DNA from: a virus
IMG/VR virus record: IMGVR_UViG_3300022539_000361
Span: 1 to 30,717 of that record
Reading direction: 5' to 3' (one strand)
DNA length: 30,717 bases
Positions within the stretch are counted from its first letter, which is position 1; every line of letters begins with the position of its first letter. The notes beneath the pieces were generated by a model, which saw only the letters and a program-made list of their open reading frames with translations, was not told the DNA's origin and searched no databases. This document shows, piece after piece, positions 1-9,403 of this stretch. A program made the translations under genes and the position numbers.

Positions 1-47
1 GCTCTTGCATCTGACACATTCTCACCTTTCCTTAATTGTCTTCCCAT
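1..47 (-). CDS. start of an unrecognised gene, cut by the window edge
   Basis: An open frame of 15 codons starts at an ATG at 47 and runs off the left edge. It begins MGRQLRKGENVSDAR. An AAAGGG sequence lies about 9 bases upstream and AGGAA lies closer still, so a start here is plausible. It follows the HNH gene and the repeated element in the same direction, where a further tail or fibre gene would be expected. Too little is visible to assign a family. Confidence 0.35.
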   Translation of the reverse strand, partial: MGRQLRKGENVSDAR

Positions 48-67
48 TTCCTAAAACCCTTTGTTTT

Positions 68-184
68 TACAGTTAAATATAACCTCTATCCTTTGATTTA
101 AGGTGCCTATCGCTCGATTTAAGCTACTTTACCAGCAAATACGGGTAAATACATATTTTCAGTTTTGACCCGTTAGAACACATT
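68..184 (-). repeat. diverged copy A of a structured intergenic element
   Basis: This gene-free stretch downstream of the HNH gene is recognisably similar to 10135-10253. In minus orientation both copies begin AATGYGTTCTAAC, share a central GTAGCTTRAATC block and end TAGAGGKTATATYTAACTGTA. Internally, a roughly 20-base unit starting CTTAAATC is repeated in tandem. A hairpin with arms TTTACC and GGTAAA sits where copy B has a different but equivalent hairpin. The rest of 1-256 holds only the partial gene start at 47 and no further gene that I can support. Confidence 0.6.
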
Positions 185-256
185 ATCACTTCCCTTATCC
201 ATCCCCACAAACCCTTTCAAATGGCACATAGAGAATATCATTGTTTAATAGGCTGA

Positions 257-1081
257 TTAACCTACAATTCGCAGTTTTAGTCTTTGCTGAAGAAATCTTT
301 TCCATTTCTTTCTTCCATAATTAACTCTCGCATTGCAGCCTGTACAAAGAGAAATTAAATTCTTTGGATTTAAATTCTCTTTTATATAATCAATATGATG
401 AATAGATAACTTTCTATCATTTTCACTTTGTGTTATTCCACAGAGTTGACAAGCATAACCATCTCTTTCCCTAATGAGTTCTCTCAACTTTTCATTGAAA
501 TTAAATGGATATCCTACTTTTGATATTCCACCTTGCCAATTAGGATTATTCTTGCCAGACATCCTCTTAGAACTACAACTTATAGAACAATATATCTTAG
601 GACTATTGATACGAACTTTGAAAATTCCACAACATCCATCCTGCTTACATCTCCTAATTTCTCTTTGAGATTTTGGTTTCCCAGGTTTTCCTTTTCTGGA
701 AATTGCTATTTTCCTTTTAGTTTCATCAGAATGCTTTCCACCTGTCAATGCTTTCCCTATCTTTTTCCAAACTTCCGGCCTATATTTATAACTCTCAATC
801 TTCATATGATGACCATGAATAAATCTCCACGTGGATGTAATATAAACTTTTTTCTTTCCACCACAACCACAAGCACAAAACCTCACCTCCCGAATGACCC
901 ATCTTGGATGTTTGCTTCCTACATTTTCTCTTCTTTTTGATTTGCAAGTATAGCACTGACAATCAGATTTATGCTTAAAATGACCTCGATGGTATTTCCA
1001 AGTAGATGTGATTTTAATCTCTTTAGAATAACCACATCCACATTTACAAAATCTAATTTCCCTCTTAATTTTCCTTCTCAT
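257..1081 (-). CDS. HNH homing endonuclease with NUMOD3 motif and duplicated zinc-ribbon-like repeats
   Basis: This 274-residue protein is probably a free-standing homing endonuclease that cuts DNA to spread its own gene. The C-terminus carries a classic HNH domain: CQLC, then LSIHHIDY, an NLISLC core, and a closing CTGCN, giving paired CxxC zinc ligands and the catalytic histidines. The middle (about residues 108-135) has a NUMOD3-like DNA-binding motif of the GKALTGGKHSDETKRKI type. The N-terminus holds two near-identical units, RFCxCGCG followed by ITSTW and GH (about residues 10-38 and 66-93), and a third degenerate Cys-rich unit near 140-180. The ATG at 1081 lies just after the upstream DUF115-like gene; the nearest GGAGG is rather distant. 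It is lysine-rich and probably a mobile insertion in the tail region. Confidence 0.9.
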   Translation of the reverse strand: MRRKIKREIRFCKCGCGYSKEIKITSTWKYHRGHFKHKSDCQCYTCKSKRRENVGSKHPRWVIREVRFCACGCGGKKKVYITSTWRFIHGHHMKIESYKYRPEVWKKIGKALTGGKHSDETKRKIAISRKGKPGKPKSQREIRRCKQDGCCGIFKVRINSPKIYCSISCSSKRMSGKNNPNWQGGISKVGYPFNFNEKLRELIRERDGYACQLCGITQSENDRKLSIHHIDYIKENLNPKNLISLCTGCNARVNYGRKKWKRFLQQRLKLRIVG

Positions 1082-1090
1082 TAGTATCTT

Positions 1091-1747
1091 TTATCCTCCA
1101 TTTTGACAAACTCTTTCGAAGGGTGTGTAAAAAATGATATCATTTAATCTGCTAATAGGAGAACAAGAGAGAATTTGAATGTCAGTTTTTTCCTCAATCT
1201 CCCTCAAAGCTATTACAAAATTATCATAATATAAACGGAAAGTCTCATCCTTGATTTTCCTACCTTTATACCTATCGTGATAATGGCATTTAGCCTGAGA
1301 CATCAAGTCAAAACCCAACAGATATATTTTTTTGTACCTTAATAAAACTGCCAGCTGCAAACCACAAAATCCACTATTGTATCCCGTTTTGAAATCAGCA
1401 AATGAAAAACCAATACCCTCCACTCCAGCATTGCGAATAATCATATTCACACAAAATAAATTATATACAAATCCACTTCTAATATTTTTGAAAACACCAT
1501 TTTGCCATTTCATTATGCAATGATTTGGATTCGTTACTAACACCCAAGTCGTTTCTACATCCTTGAAATATCCCTCTTGAATTTTACGCAAAATACCTGA
1601 ATCAGCAGTGATACAATAGGTTGGATTAGGAACATCCAAAGCAGACATATTAATTGCAATGGTATCCTTATTCTTCAATCTTGAGAAATTGAATCCTTGT
1701 AGACTTGAACCGCCACCAATAATAAAAATTTCCCTATTCTGCATCAT
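1091..1747 (-). CDS. DUF115/MptE-like Rossmann protein, copy 1
   Basis: This 218-residue protein begins with the nucleotide-binding-like signature EIFIIGGGSSL, then TIAINMSA, and later has a GxCGLQLAVLL helix followed by IYLLGFDLM and a conserved histidine pair (CHYHD). This pattern is known from phage and cell-surface proteins of the DUF115/MptE-like and sialyltransferase-like group, whose phage role is unclear; modification of glycans or virion proteins is a guess. A second divergent copy lies at 17329-17970. Two ATGs in tandem follow the GGAAAGGA ribosome site at 1747 and 1744; the second has better spacing. It is 15 bases after the tail-tip gene and likely cotranscribed with it. Confidence 0.7.
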   Translation of the reverse strand: MMQNREIFIIGGGSSLQGFNFSRLKNKDTIAINMSALDVPNPTYCITADSGILRKIQEGYFKDVETTWVLVTNPNHCIMKWQNGVFKNIRSGFVYNLFCVNMIIRNAGVEGIGFSFADFKTGYNSGFCGLQLAVLLRYKKIYLLGFDLMSQAKCHYHDRYKGRKIKDETFRLYYDNFVIALREIEEKTDIQILSCSPISRLNDIIFYTPFERVCQNGG

Positions 1748-1762
1748 TCCTTTCCAATGGAC

Positions 1763-4700
1763 TTAATCATTCGCATAAACTTCCTCGATGTATTCTATTG
1801 CAGTTATCTCAACCTTTTGCTCATTATTCTGTCTCAAGTTTACAATGCGATACTCCTTCGTTTCATACTCTGCCACCCCAATCGCCCAAACATCACCAGC
1901 CGCAGGAGTTGCTATAAATAGACCATCTACAGTAATATCAAATGTACCGCCATTAACTGAACTTTCAACGCAATCTATAATTGTCCTACTCTCAGGAGTC
2001 GCATCATCTGCTGTTTTCACCAATAATTTATATTCAGTTAGACCAGGACTCTCCCAATCAGCATCGTCAAATTCCACCTTACCGTCGATAGTTATTACAG
2101 CATCTCCAACATTGGTGGCAGCAATTACCCTACCACCACCTGTAATATCATCATCACCACTACCCATTTCACCATAGTTCGTAACATCATGCTGAACATC
2201 CACTACATCCCCAATCACACAAGGAATAGCCTCAATATCACTTGACCATTTTGCCAATTTCCTAATATGCTGATTCTGCAATAATCTATGTTCAGTTATT
2301 CGATTAGCCATATCAATATCAGTAATGCCAAATAGGTCAAGTCTCATCTTTCTCGTTACATTACCAGCATCTGGATTTATCAAAAGAAACGGTTGTCTTG
2401 CATAATCTTTTTGAGCATTCCTATAATGTATCTCTATTTCACTGGCTCTCTCTGCTTTGGGAATCCAAACTTCACTATAAGAATCCCTCAAAATATTACC
2501 CATTGTAAAAGCATAAACAGGATTGGCTGATTTGTCTATTGCTATGTAAATCTTATCACCATTCCAATAAGGAATACATCGACAGAGTTCACAGACTCGT
2601 AATGCTGCATCCCACATATTACTTTCAGTATCAAATCCACCATTAAAGGCAAAACGTGGTTTGTACTCTTCCACTGTACCAATAATTGAGACATGAGCAG
2701 CAATTGGTACAGTTATTGCGCTCGTTAATCCAACATCAGGTGTGACATTAAAATAATCTCTATTAGTTATATAAAAACTATCAATATGACCATCTGCATA
2801 ATAAGCTGCAGCAGATAAATATGCCCCCAACATCAACCAAGCATCATTATAATCAAATATATCACCCGCTATCATCGTATCAAAATCAATTTGAACTCCA
2901 TCTACATACAAACCGAATTTATCCCCCTTCTTTACTATTGCTATGTGATACCATTGTTCTTTATTCATTGCATAAGCAACGTCCATAATTACTTTGCCAG
3001 TTCCATCTATTATATTCGAGAATTCCAAATCACCAGCCGTCCAATCATATTCAAGAACAAAAAGGTCTAAATTTACTGAATCTTGTTCGACCATAAATAT
3101 ACAATCTGTATTAGCCGCTGCGGCATCTGCTCTCCAAAATAAACTTATTGTCCAGTCATCAGTCAAATTGCTGAACATTGGAAAAGCTGAACTTTTTGAA
3201 AATTGAACATTACTATTCGTTGCCTTCGCAACCTTAAGCGATGAAGCACCAAACTTATATTGAGCCGTATCAAGTTTAGAAGACCCTTCAAATTCAGCAT
3301 CCGCAGCATCGTGACCATAAGTTGATTCATCCCAAGCTCTATGCACAGTAGTTAATATCTCAAAATTATGCAATATTCTATCCAGATTATATGCGGTGTA
3401 AGCACTTGTATCCAAATCAATAGTAAAATGAGTATTATCTGTCACTTTCAAAACCATTGCCGTTATCCCATCTACCAATTCCGTCATCCCAGAAGAGGAG
3501 ACTCCTCTAAAAAGAACCATGCTACCAATTTTAAGATTATGTTCAGATGTGGTAGTAATAACAGCATTTACAGCTTGTGAAATACTTGCTATTCCAAAAT
3601 TCACAGGATTAATCTTAGCATCATCACACCAATCAGCCAAATCCTCAAAATCAGCATCATTCAACTTTGATGGATTATAACCGTCATATCTTTCCACTGC
3701 ATAAGAATTTCCAGGGTCAGTGTATTCACCAGTCGGCACAACAATAGTATCATCAGGTGTAGCATTTGGTGCAGCATTGAAAATGTTCTGTTTAATAATA
3801 CGAAGATGGTCGATATGACCTTGGAACCAACTACCACCATCTCCTTCTTGACCAATAAATAAAGAACCATCATAAGTATCAGCATCGGAAGATACCATCA
3901 AATCATGAGCTATTTGTGTTCCATCCAAGTACAATCCTATATTTGCACCGTCTTTACATAAAGCGACGTGATGCCAATTAGTATCGTCAATCTTGGTTCC
4001 TATTAAACTTACTTTAACAACACCAGCAATTTGATTTCCAAAATACAATCCAGCATCATGCTCATGAGCTATATACCATCTGTTATCATCGTCTTCATAA
4101 TGTGTAACTAAAAATTCATAACCAACATGGTCAGCAAATCTAACAAAGAAGTCAACTGTCCAATCATTATAAATATTCTCAAGGATATCAAAGGAATATC
4201 TATCATTAGCAATATTTACATCATCACTATCTCCATCAAGTAATAATGATGCTGTTCCAAATCTCTTTTCAGCAGTATCAAGCTCTGCTGTCCCTGTAAA
4301 ACTTATTGTATGACCTCTCTCAGAATCATCCACAGTAGAAGTAGTCCCATCCGCCCCATTAAAATTAAGCATCAAACACAAATCTAACCAAGGCGAATGT
4401 TCCCCACTAAAAACAGGCTGAGTTAATATATCATAAATAACTAATGCTGGATTGTTAGAATATATTATTGGACTCGCTGAATCTGTAATATCCACGATGT
4501 ACAAACCACGACTATAACAACTAAATCGAATTGAACCAGAAAGCTGATTCGTAGCCAATGCTTTTATACCAACTAAAGCACGTCTGGGGTGTGTGAAAGC
4601 AATATCAATAACTTCCCGAACCTTATCAAGATAAAGATGGTCACCATAACGAATATTATCTTCTTCTGCCGTTTCTTTTGTAATCCGAATCTGATAATTT

Positions 4701-5857
4701 GAACCATAATCAATGGTTATAACTCCGGTAGTAGGATAATTTTGGATGACTTTATTCCCCACATTATCAGTAAGAGCGACATTATCAACCAATTTTATCC
4801 AAACCGATGCAGTTGTCTTTTTAACTTCCACTGTAACATTAACGGTATTATTAGCTAAATCAGCACCACTGCCATCATAGAGACCGCCAGGGAAAGATAA
4901 CTCAATTTCTAAATCATTAAAATTTCCATTTGACGTCTCATAAATTACTGGACTACCATATTCAACTAACCTATTAACCACGACTTCTAATTTAGTCTGA
5001 TTGAAATAACTAATAGCATCTTGACGTAGATTGCCTCTCCTTGCATCATAATAAACAGCATCAAAATTCTCTCTCAATTGGTCATTGAGTTTTAATGTCC
5101 CACTTACCACAGGCTCTCGTACGGGTCCAATCCCCAAATTAAATAAAGCATATAAATTAACTTTGCGGGGGTCAAATTCAGTAACAATTGTCACATCCCT
5201 ATATCTTCTCCTATATCCGCCACGACCACTTCCATAATAATAAGTTTCTGTAATGGTAGTCTCTTCATAAGTGACAGCCTCCTTCTCAGTATGGCAAGCA
5301 ACTACATTACCATACAATTTATTCAATCCATAGAATCTCGGTACTGATACCCCTTGCCTCTGTATTGTTGCCGGATTCCATCCAAATACTTGTGACTGTT
5401 CACTATCTATAAATCCACTTGACGGTAATTTTGGATGAGGTGTTAATGCAGATATAACCATAGCCCCACCAACCATAATAGCTACCGATGTAAGATATAT
5501 ACCAGCACCACCTATGGCTATTGTACTCGTCCCTCCCCATAGTAAATTAGCAGCACCTGGGGCATAATACATCACAGCAATCATCAAGACTACATTAAGA
5601 ACTGTTTTGCCATCTCCATCACCAGCAACCTTTGGTAAGATGAACAAGAATTCATTTTGTTTTACTTTTCTTGTAAGCCATTTCTCCTCTGGTATTATTT
5701 GTCCATTGATAGATATATCAACATCAACATCTAAATCCAAATCCTTCACGATATCAGGATGACGGCGAATATCATAGATAGTCTGACCGTCAACTACTGA
5801 AATTATTTGCCGTTCATTCCTACGAAAAGGATTTTTAAGTTTTATTATTTCCGACAT
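1763..5857 (-). CDS. central tail tip protein, gpI-like N-terminus fused to gpJ-like body, two LamG insertions
   Basis: This 1364-residue protein is the likely receptor-proximal tip hub. Residues 1-80 look like the ubiquitin-like start of lambda gpI (GQTIYDIRRHP, then INGQIIPEEKW), followed by hydrophobic stretches to about residue 140. A gpJ-like body follows, including FGWNPATIQRQGVSVPRFYG. Two LamG/concanavalin-type domains occupy about 490-690 and 845-1030; each has a W(H/Y)H(V/I)A strand, a GLY(L/V)DG turn and an HIDxxxI end. The C-terminal part (about 1045-1290) has the tail-tip signature VTRKMRLDLFGITD and a GDVVDVQHD turn. I chose the ATG at 5857 (AAGGAT upstream) over an in-frame TTG six codons earlier. 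The start overlaps the gpK-like gene. Confidence 0.88.
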   Translation of the reverse strand: MSEIIKLKNPFRRNERQIISVVDGQTIYDIRRHPDIVKDLDLDVDVDISINGQIIPEEKWLTRKVKQNEFLFILPKVAGDGDGKTVLNVVLMIAVMYYAPGAANLLWGGTSTIAIGGAGIYLTSVAIMVGGAMVISALTPHPKLPSSGFIDSEQSQVFGWNPATIQRQGVSVPRFYGLNKLYGNVVACHTEKEAVTYEETTITETYYYGSGRGGYRRRYRDVTIVTEFDPRKVNLYALFNLGIGPVREPVVSGTLKLNDQLRENFDAVYYDARRGNLRQDAISYFNQTKLEVVVNRLVEYGSPVIYETSNGNFNDLEIELSFPGGLYDGSGADLANNTVNVTVEVKKTTASVWIKLVDNVALTDNVGNKVIQNYPTTGVITIDYGSNYQIRITKETAEEDNIRYGDHLYLDKVREVIDIAFTHPRRALVGIKALATNQLSGSIRFSCYSRGLYIVDITDSASPIIYSNNPALVIYDILTQPVFSGEHSPWLDLCLMLNFNGADGTTSTVDDSERGHTISFTGTAELDTAEKRFGTASLLLDGDSDDVNIANDRYSFDILENIYNDWTVDFFVRFADHVGYEFLVTHYEDDDNRWYIAHEHDAGLYFGNQIAGVVKVSLIGTKIDDTNWHHVALCKDGANIGLYLDGTQIAHDLMVSSDADTYDGSLFIGQEGDGGSWFQGHIDHLRIIKQNIFNAAPNATPDDTIVVPTGEYTDPGNSYAVERYDGYNPSKLNDADFEDLADWCDDAKINPVNFGIASISQAVNAVITTTSEHNLKIGSMVLFRGVSSSGMTELVDGITAMVLKVTDNTHFTIDLDTSAYTAYNLDRILHNFEILTTVHRAWDESTYGHDAADAEFEGSSKLDTAQYKFGASSLKVAKATNSNVQFSKSSAFPMFSNLTDDWTISLFWRADAAAANTDCIFMVEQDSVNLDLFVLEYDWTAGDLEFSNIIDGTGKVIMDVAYAMNKEQWYHIAIVKKGDKFGLYVDGVQIDFDTMIAGDIFDYNDAWLMLGAYLSAAAYYADGHIDSFYITNRDYFNVTPDVGLTSAITVPIAAHVSIIGTVEEYKPRFAFNGGFDTESNMWDAALRVCELCRCIPYWNGDKIYIAIDKSANPVYAFTMGNILRDSYSEVWIPKAERASEIEIHYRNAQKDYARQPFLLINPDAGNVTRKMRLDLFGITDIDMANRITEHRLLQNQHIRKLAKWSSDIEAIPCVIGDVVDVQHDVTNYGEMGSGDDDITGGGRVIAATNVGDAVITIDGKVEFDDADWESPGLTEYKLLVKTADDATPESRTIIDCVESSVNGGTFDITVDGLFIATPAAGDVWAIGVAEYETKEYRIVNLRQNNEQKVEITAIEYIEEVYAND

Positions 5858-6254
5858 ATCTATAAAATCCTTCAAACCTTCTCATCCACTGCTTATCATC
5901 CAATCGTTCAATCGAAACTCCTACTGGCTCTTTACGAATTTGAATAAATCTTCGTTTATCTATTACAGTACCCATATGAGTAATACAATCAGAATGACGT
6001 GGTGACAATTTCAATGTTACTATTGCCAAATGTTCCGGTTTATCAAGCTCAATAAAATCTCCACAATGCCTCAAACTCTCTATAAATCCATTCCTATCAA
6101 CAATGGATTCAACCCACTTGGAATAAGATGGAAGATGTTCCCCAGCACGTCTGAAAACCTCCCGAACAAGATTCCAGCAATTATAGAAATGAGGGCCATT
6201 TCCATCCTTGCTGAATTTACATAACAACAAATCACGCAATTCTAATTCCATCAT
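5835..6254 (-). CDS. gpK-like tail assembly protein, NlpC/P60 peptidase fold
   Basis: This 139-residue protein matches the C-terminal NlpC/P60 domain of lambda gpK-type tail assembly proteins, which act at the tail tip and may cut peptidoglycan. The candidate catalytic cysteine lies in HFYNCWNLVREVFRRAG (about residues 22-38), the family's N-terminal motif. A candidate histidine is in CITHMGTVID (about residues 90-99). The usual Asp/Gly before the Cys is Asn here. It is shorter than lambda gpK because the N-terminal JAMM-type domain is absent. It overlaps its neighbours on both sides, fitting the M-L-K-I-J order of a lambda-like tail operon. Confidence 0.8.
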   Translation of the reverse strand: MMELELRDLLLCKFSKDGNGPHFYNCWNLVREVFRRAGEHLPSYSKWVESIVDRNGFIESLRHCGDFIELDKPEHLAIVTLKLSPRHSDCITHMGTVIDKRRFIQIRKEPVGVSIERLDDKQWMRRFEGFYRYVGNNKT

Positions 6255-6870
6255 TTTGCATTCCTAAATCACCACCAAAATTGATTTCATTTCCATGGGC
6301 TTTACAATCTGTCAGAGTATGAAGGCAAGTCTCTAATGCTCCATCGTATCCACATTCCCCTGTACCGTCATCGAAGAAAGTATAAGGACAATAATTCGCA
6401 ATATATCTAAACAGAGGAAATCTTTGATAGGAAGGATTAAACATACCCAGTGTCCACGATACCCAATATGCATCGGACGTACATCCCATCACTGTAAAAT
6501 CAAGTTCTAATTCAGAATAATCCTCAGTCAATATTCCATAACCCACAAGAATTATCTTTATAGTAGAATCCAATCCCCCATCCAAATCATTGAGATACGG
6601 TGTCAATATTCTCGAAATGTTACAAACCTTCAAACTCACTAATGGAATCTCGCCATCAACATTACTCCCAATCCATCCAAGAACAAACGGAAAAGCTGTA
6701 TATACATTTCCCTGATAGGTTATGTCTTCATTATTCTTAACAAAGCGAAATACAGTTGGCCCAGCACTATCTTCATCGTCTGACAATGTAATTTCCAATA
6801 AAGTAAGAAAAGGGTCTGTATTATGTATCTTATTCTTTTCCGCTTTAATATTTTCAGATAGACTTTTCAT
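6232..6870 (-). CDS. gpL-like minor tail tip protein with four-cysteine cluster motif
   Basis: This 212-residue protein corresponds to lambda gpL. The C-terminal part carries the family hallmark, YCPYTFFDDGTGECGYDG followed by CLHTLTDCKAHGN and a FGG motif. The four cysteines (about residues 161-189) are the ligands of an iron-sulfur cluster in lambda gpL; that the cluster forms here is inferred. The N-terminal half has the beta-rich LLEITLSD and YQGNVYTAFPF pattern of the domain that packs against the tip hub. The start ATGA overlaps the stop of the upstream gpM-like gene, so translation is coupled. Confidence 0.85.
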   Translation of the reverse strand: MKSLSENIKAEKNKIHNTDPFLTLLEITLSDDEDSAGPTVFRFVKNNEDITYQGNVYTAFPFVLGWIGSNVDGEIPLVSLKVCNISRILTPYLNDLDGGLDSTIKIILVGYGILTEDYSELELDFTVMGCTSDAYWVSWTLGMFNPSYQRFPLFRYIANYCPYTFFDDGTGECGYDGALETCLHTLTDCKAHGNEINFGGDLGMQNDGIRIA

Positions 6871-7226
6871 GTTTGCACAAATTCAATCTTGGCCGACCAC
6901 TTGGTATGGTCAGTCGGTTCTATTTGAAATCTTATGGGTGAACCCAATCTCACCTCATACACCACATCATCATCAGGGTTAGTCCAATCAATTGTACCTG
7001 CTCCCACCCTGATATTTGTTTGCATAGTTTTAAGAAGGACTTTGTCTGCACCTGTCATAAAACGAATAATTTTGGAAAACCCATCATCCAATGCAGTAAA
7101 TCTTGGTCTCGTTATAACCAATCCATTTTCCATCTCACTTCTAATAGTAGGGTCATAAGCAACCTCTTCTCTAAAGTTCTCAAAACTCGTCCCTACTGAC
7201 AATGTTGGAAAAGTTACATCTGCCAT
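6867..7226 (-). CDS. gpM-like minor tail (distal tail) protein
   Basis: This 119-residue protein has the size, position and sequence style of lambda gpM-type proteins that sit between the tape measure end and the tip complex. It starts MADVTFPTLSVG and has a central RPRFTALDDGFS segment, then a beta-rich end with IDWTNPDDDVVYEVRL. A GAGG ribosome site precedes the ATG. It follows the tape measure gene by 12 bases and overlaps the gpL-like gene by four. The assignment rests mainly on synteny and general resemblance. Confidence 0.7.
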   Translation of the reverse strand: MADVTFPTLSVGTSFENFREEVAYDPTIRSEMENGLVITRPRFTALDDGFSKIIRFMTGADKVLLKTMQTNIRVGAGTIDWTNPDDDVVYEVRLGSPIRFQIEPTDHTKWSAKIEFVQT

Positions 7227-7238
7227 TTCTACCTCACG

Positions 7239-9401
7239 TCATCTCCTTACACTATTTATGGTATCGAATAATGGGCCTGCCCTATGCTGTATCCTATCAT
7301 TCAAAGCCGCTTCAATCTGTATAATAACACTCTCTCCATCAAAGGAAACATCGGGTTGCTTTATTGGAGCACTTGTATAATTATTGATAATTACATTTGG
7401 AAGTTTTCCTATACTGACCTCATTATTCACACCCGAAAACTTCTCCCCTTTATGAACAACAGCCCAGCCTGTTCTTTCAACCGTACCACCACGCTGCATT
7501 CCTACCGGAGAAGCTGTTACATTTATACCTCCAGCCTGTGTAACACCAGGAGCAGTAATTCCAGGAAGAAATCCCAATCCCATCATAGCCTGAGCCATTT
7601 GCCACCTGATTTGTATTTGTATTATATCTGCAAGGATAGCCCTTGCCAAACTTGCAAAATCAGCTTTGCCTTTCATAACCAATTCCGTCAACGTGTCACT
7701 TATCTTATCAAAGGCACGAGCACCTCCTTCACCCATTCTTTCCCATAATTGCTTTGATTGATAAACCCACTCATCCATTTTTCTTGCCATTGGGCCAAGT
7801 TCTTTTGAAATCTCTTTTGCAGCATCAGCAGTTTTTTCAAATACTCCCCCAATATCAATACCTATTAAAGATTCCACGGAACCTTTCATCCTATCAAGTA
7901 AATCGACAAAAGGACTCAATGATGATTTTACCTCATTCAAACCCCTATTAAAATCTCTCCACGCTATTGACCACTCAAGTTTCCATCTTGCCTTTTCTAA
8001 ATTTGTAATAATAGTATTAAAAAACTCATCAAGGGCAGGCTTACTTTTCATAAAAGACACAATCATATCATCCATTCCTCTTTCTAATTCTGCAATCTCC
8101 CTTGTAAGTTCATCTATCTCATTTTCTAATGGTTCAATACTCTTACTCATCCAAGGAATTGCCCTAACTAAATCTGCTGCTGAATCAACTACTGCATAAA
8201 GAACTATCTGTGCCCTTTTTGCCTGAATAATAAATTGTGTCCAAAATACTGGAAGCATTTTTATGTAATCTGCAAGCTTTGCTACTGCCTCAGTCATCTT
8301 CTGAATGATTCTAATAAATACAATTCCAATTTCCTGCTGATGAGCAGAAATCCATTCTATCATAGCATCTGTTACGCTTCTAACAGCAGGCTCTAAATAA
8401 CTCCCTATCTGAACTGATGTTATTTTTATTGATTGCCAAAACCGTCTAAAAGTGTGCATCAATGTATTCGTCATTTTTTCATAAGCTATTTGGGTTAGAC
8501 CTAACGAATTCAACATCAATTCCAAATCATTTGCCATGGCATCAACTTGTTTTAATGCTGCTGCAAAACCAGCCATGCCTCTAATATTAGGCATAATCGC
8601 AGCTAACTGTTCTGCTGTTGCCCCTTTCAACTTTTTCAAAACCCCTGTCAAACCAATAGATTTAAGAGTAGCAGAATTCAATTCAAATCCGAATTCTCTC
8701 GCTGCTGTTTTTGCTCCATCCATAGGCTTGATAAATGCATTCATTACGGCTCTTAATGCGGTCGTTGCCAAATCCGCTTGTAAACCTGCTCTGGTCATTG
8801 TGGCTATTGCAGCACTCAATTCTTCAAAAGACAAATTAGCTATAGATGCTATCGCAGCAACTTTACCTATATTTGGAGCAAGTTCTGCAAAAGTAAGTTT
8901 ACCTCTTTTTACAGTAGCAAATAAAATATCAGAAATCTTACCAGCCTCATCAGCAGCCATTCCATAAGAATTCAAAACAGTTGTAATAGCATCAGCAGCA
9001 ATAGCAGTTGTTGTCATTCCAGCTTTCGCTGCCTTAGCGGATACTGCCAAGACTTTCATTGCTTTTACAGGAGCAACACTTGCTGACAAAATATCATAAA
9101 GACCTTTTGATAAAGTATCCGTACCTTCACCAAACTCCATAGCCATCTTCTTAATCGCCTCTCCATAAGCAGGCATATATTTCATTGTCTGCTCATCTAA
9201 CATCGTACTAACATTAGCCATCTGCTCTTCAAACTTTGCATATTCTCTAACAGATAATGTCAACTGTGCAGCACCAGCGACGGCAGCATACTTTGCATAT
9301 CGTTTCATAGACTGCATCGCTCTGCCAATTATCATATTGAATTGGGAAGCATCTGCACGAAGATGAACGAGCAAATTTCCTAAGTCAAGCCCTGCTGCCA
9401 T
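7239..9401 (-). CDS. tail tape measure protein
   Basis: This 720-residue, largely helical protein sets tail length and fills the tube before DNA ejection. Residues about 50-260 form the PhageMin_Tail (TP901) core, with FEEQMANVSTML, KGLYDILSAS and TMTRAGLQADLATTALRAV as typical landmarks. The middle is hydrophobic and coiled-coil-like (about 370-470). The C-terminus has a Gly/Pro-rich stretch with GGTVERTGWAVVHKGE, an ending seen in many tape measure proteins. It is short for the family, so a modest tail is expected. An AAGGAA ribosome site sits upstream of the ATG. The neighbours are the frameshifted chaperones upstream and the gpM-like protein downstream. Confidence 0.93.
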   Translation of the reverse strand: MAAGLDLGNLLVHLRADASQFNMIIGRAMQSMKRYAKYAAVAGAAQLTLSVREYAKFEEQMANVSTMLDEQTMKYMPAYGEAIKKMAMEFGEGTDTLSKGLYDILSASVAPVKAMKVLAVSAKAAKAGMTTTAIAADAITTVLNSYGMAADEAGKISDILFATVKRGKLTFAELAPNIGKVAAIASIANLSFEELSAAIATMTRAGLQADLATTALRAVMNAFIKPMDGAKTAAREFGFELNSATLKSIGLTGVLKKLKGATAEQLAAIMPNIRGMAGFAAALKQVDAMANDLELMLNSLGLTQIAYEKMTNTLMHTFRRFWQSIKITSVQIGSYLEPAVRSVTDAMIEWISAHQQEIGIVFIRIIQKMTEAVAKLADYIKMLPVFWTQFIIQAKRAQIVLYAVVDSAADLVRAIPWMSKSIEPLENEIDELTREIAELERGMDDMIVSFMKSKPALDEFFNTIITNLEKARWKLEWSIAWRDFNRGLNEVKSSLSPFVDLLDRMKGSVESLIGIDIGGVFEKTADAAKEISKELGPMARKMDEWVYQSKQLWERMGEGGARAFDKISDTLTELVMKGKADFASLARAILADIIQIQIRWQMAQAMMGLGFLPGITAPGVTQAGGINVTASPVGMQRGGTVERTGWAVVHKGEKFSGVNNEVSIGKLPNVIINNYTSAPIKQPDVSFDGESVIIQIEAALNDRIQHRAGPLFDTINSVRR

Positions 9402-9403
9402 AG

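Noticed and set aside
8536-8967. Long plus-strand open frame inside the tape measure gene
   Set aside because: It is the antisense shadow of an Ala-rich coding region; no ribosome site or conserved motif was seen.
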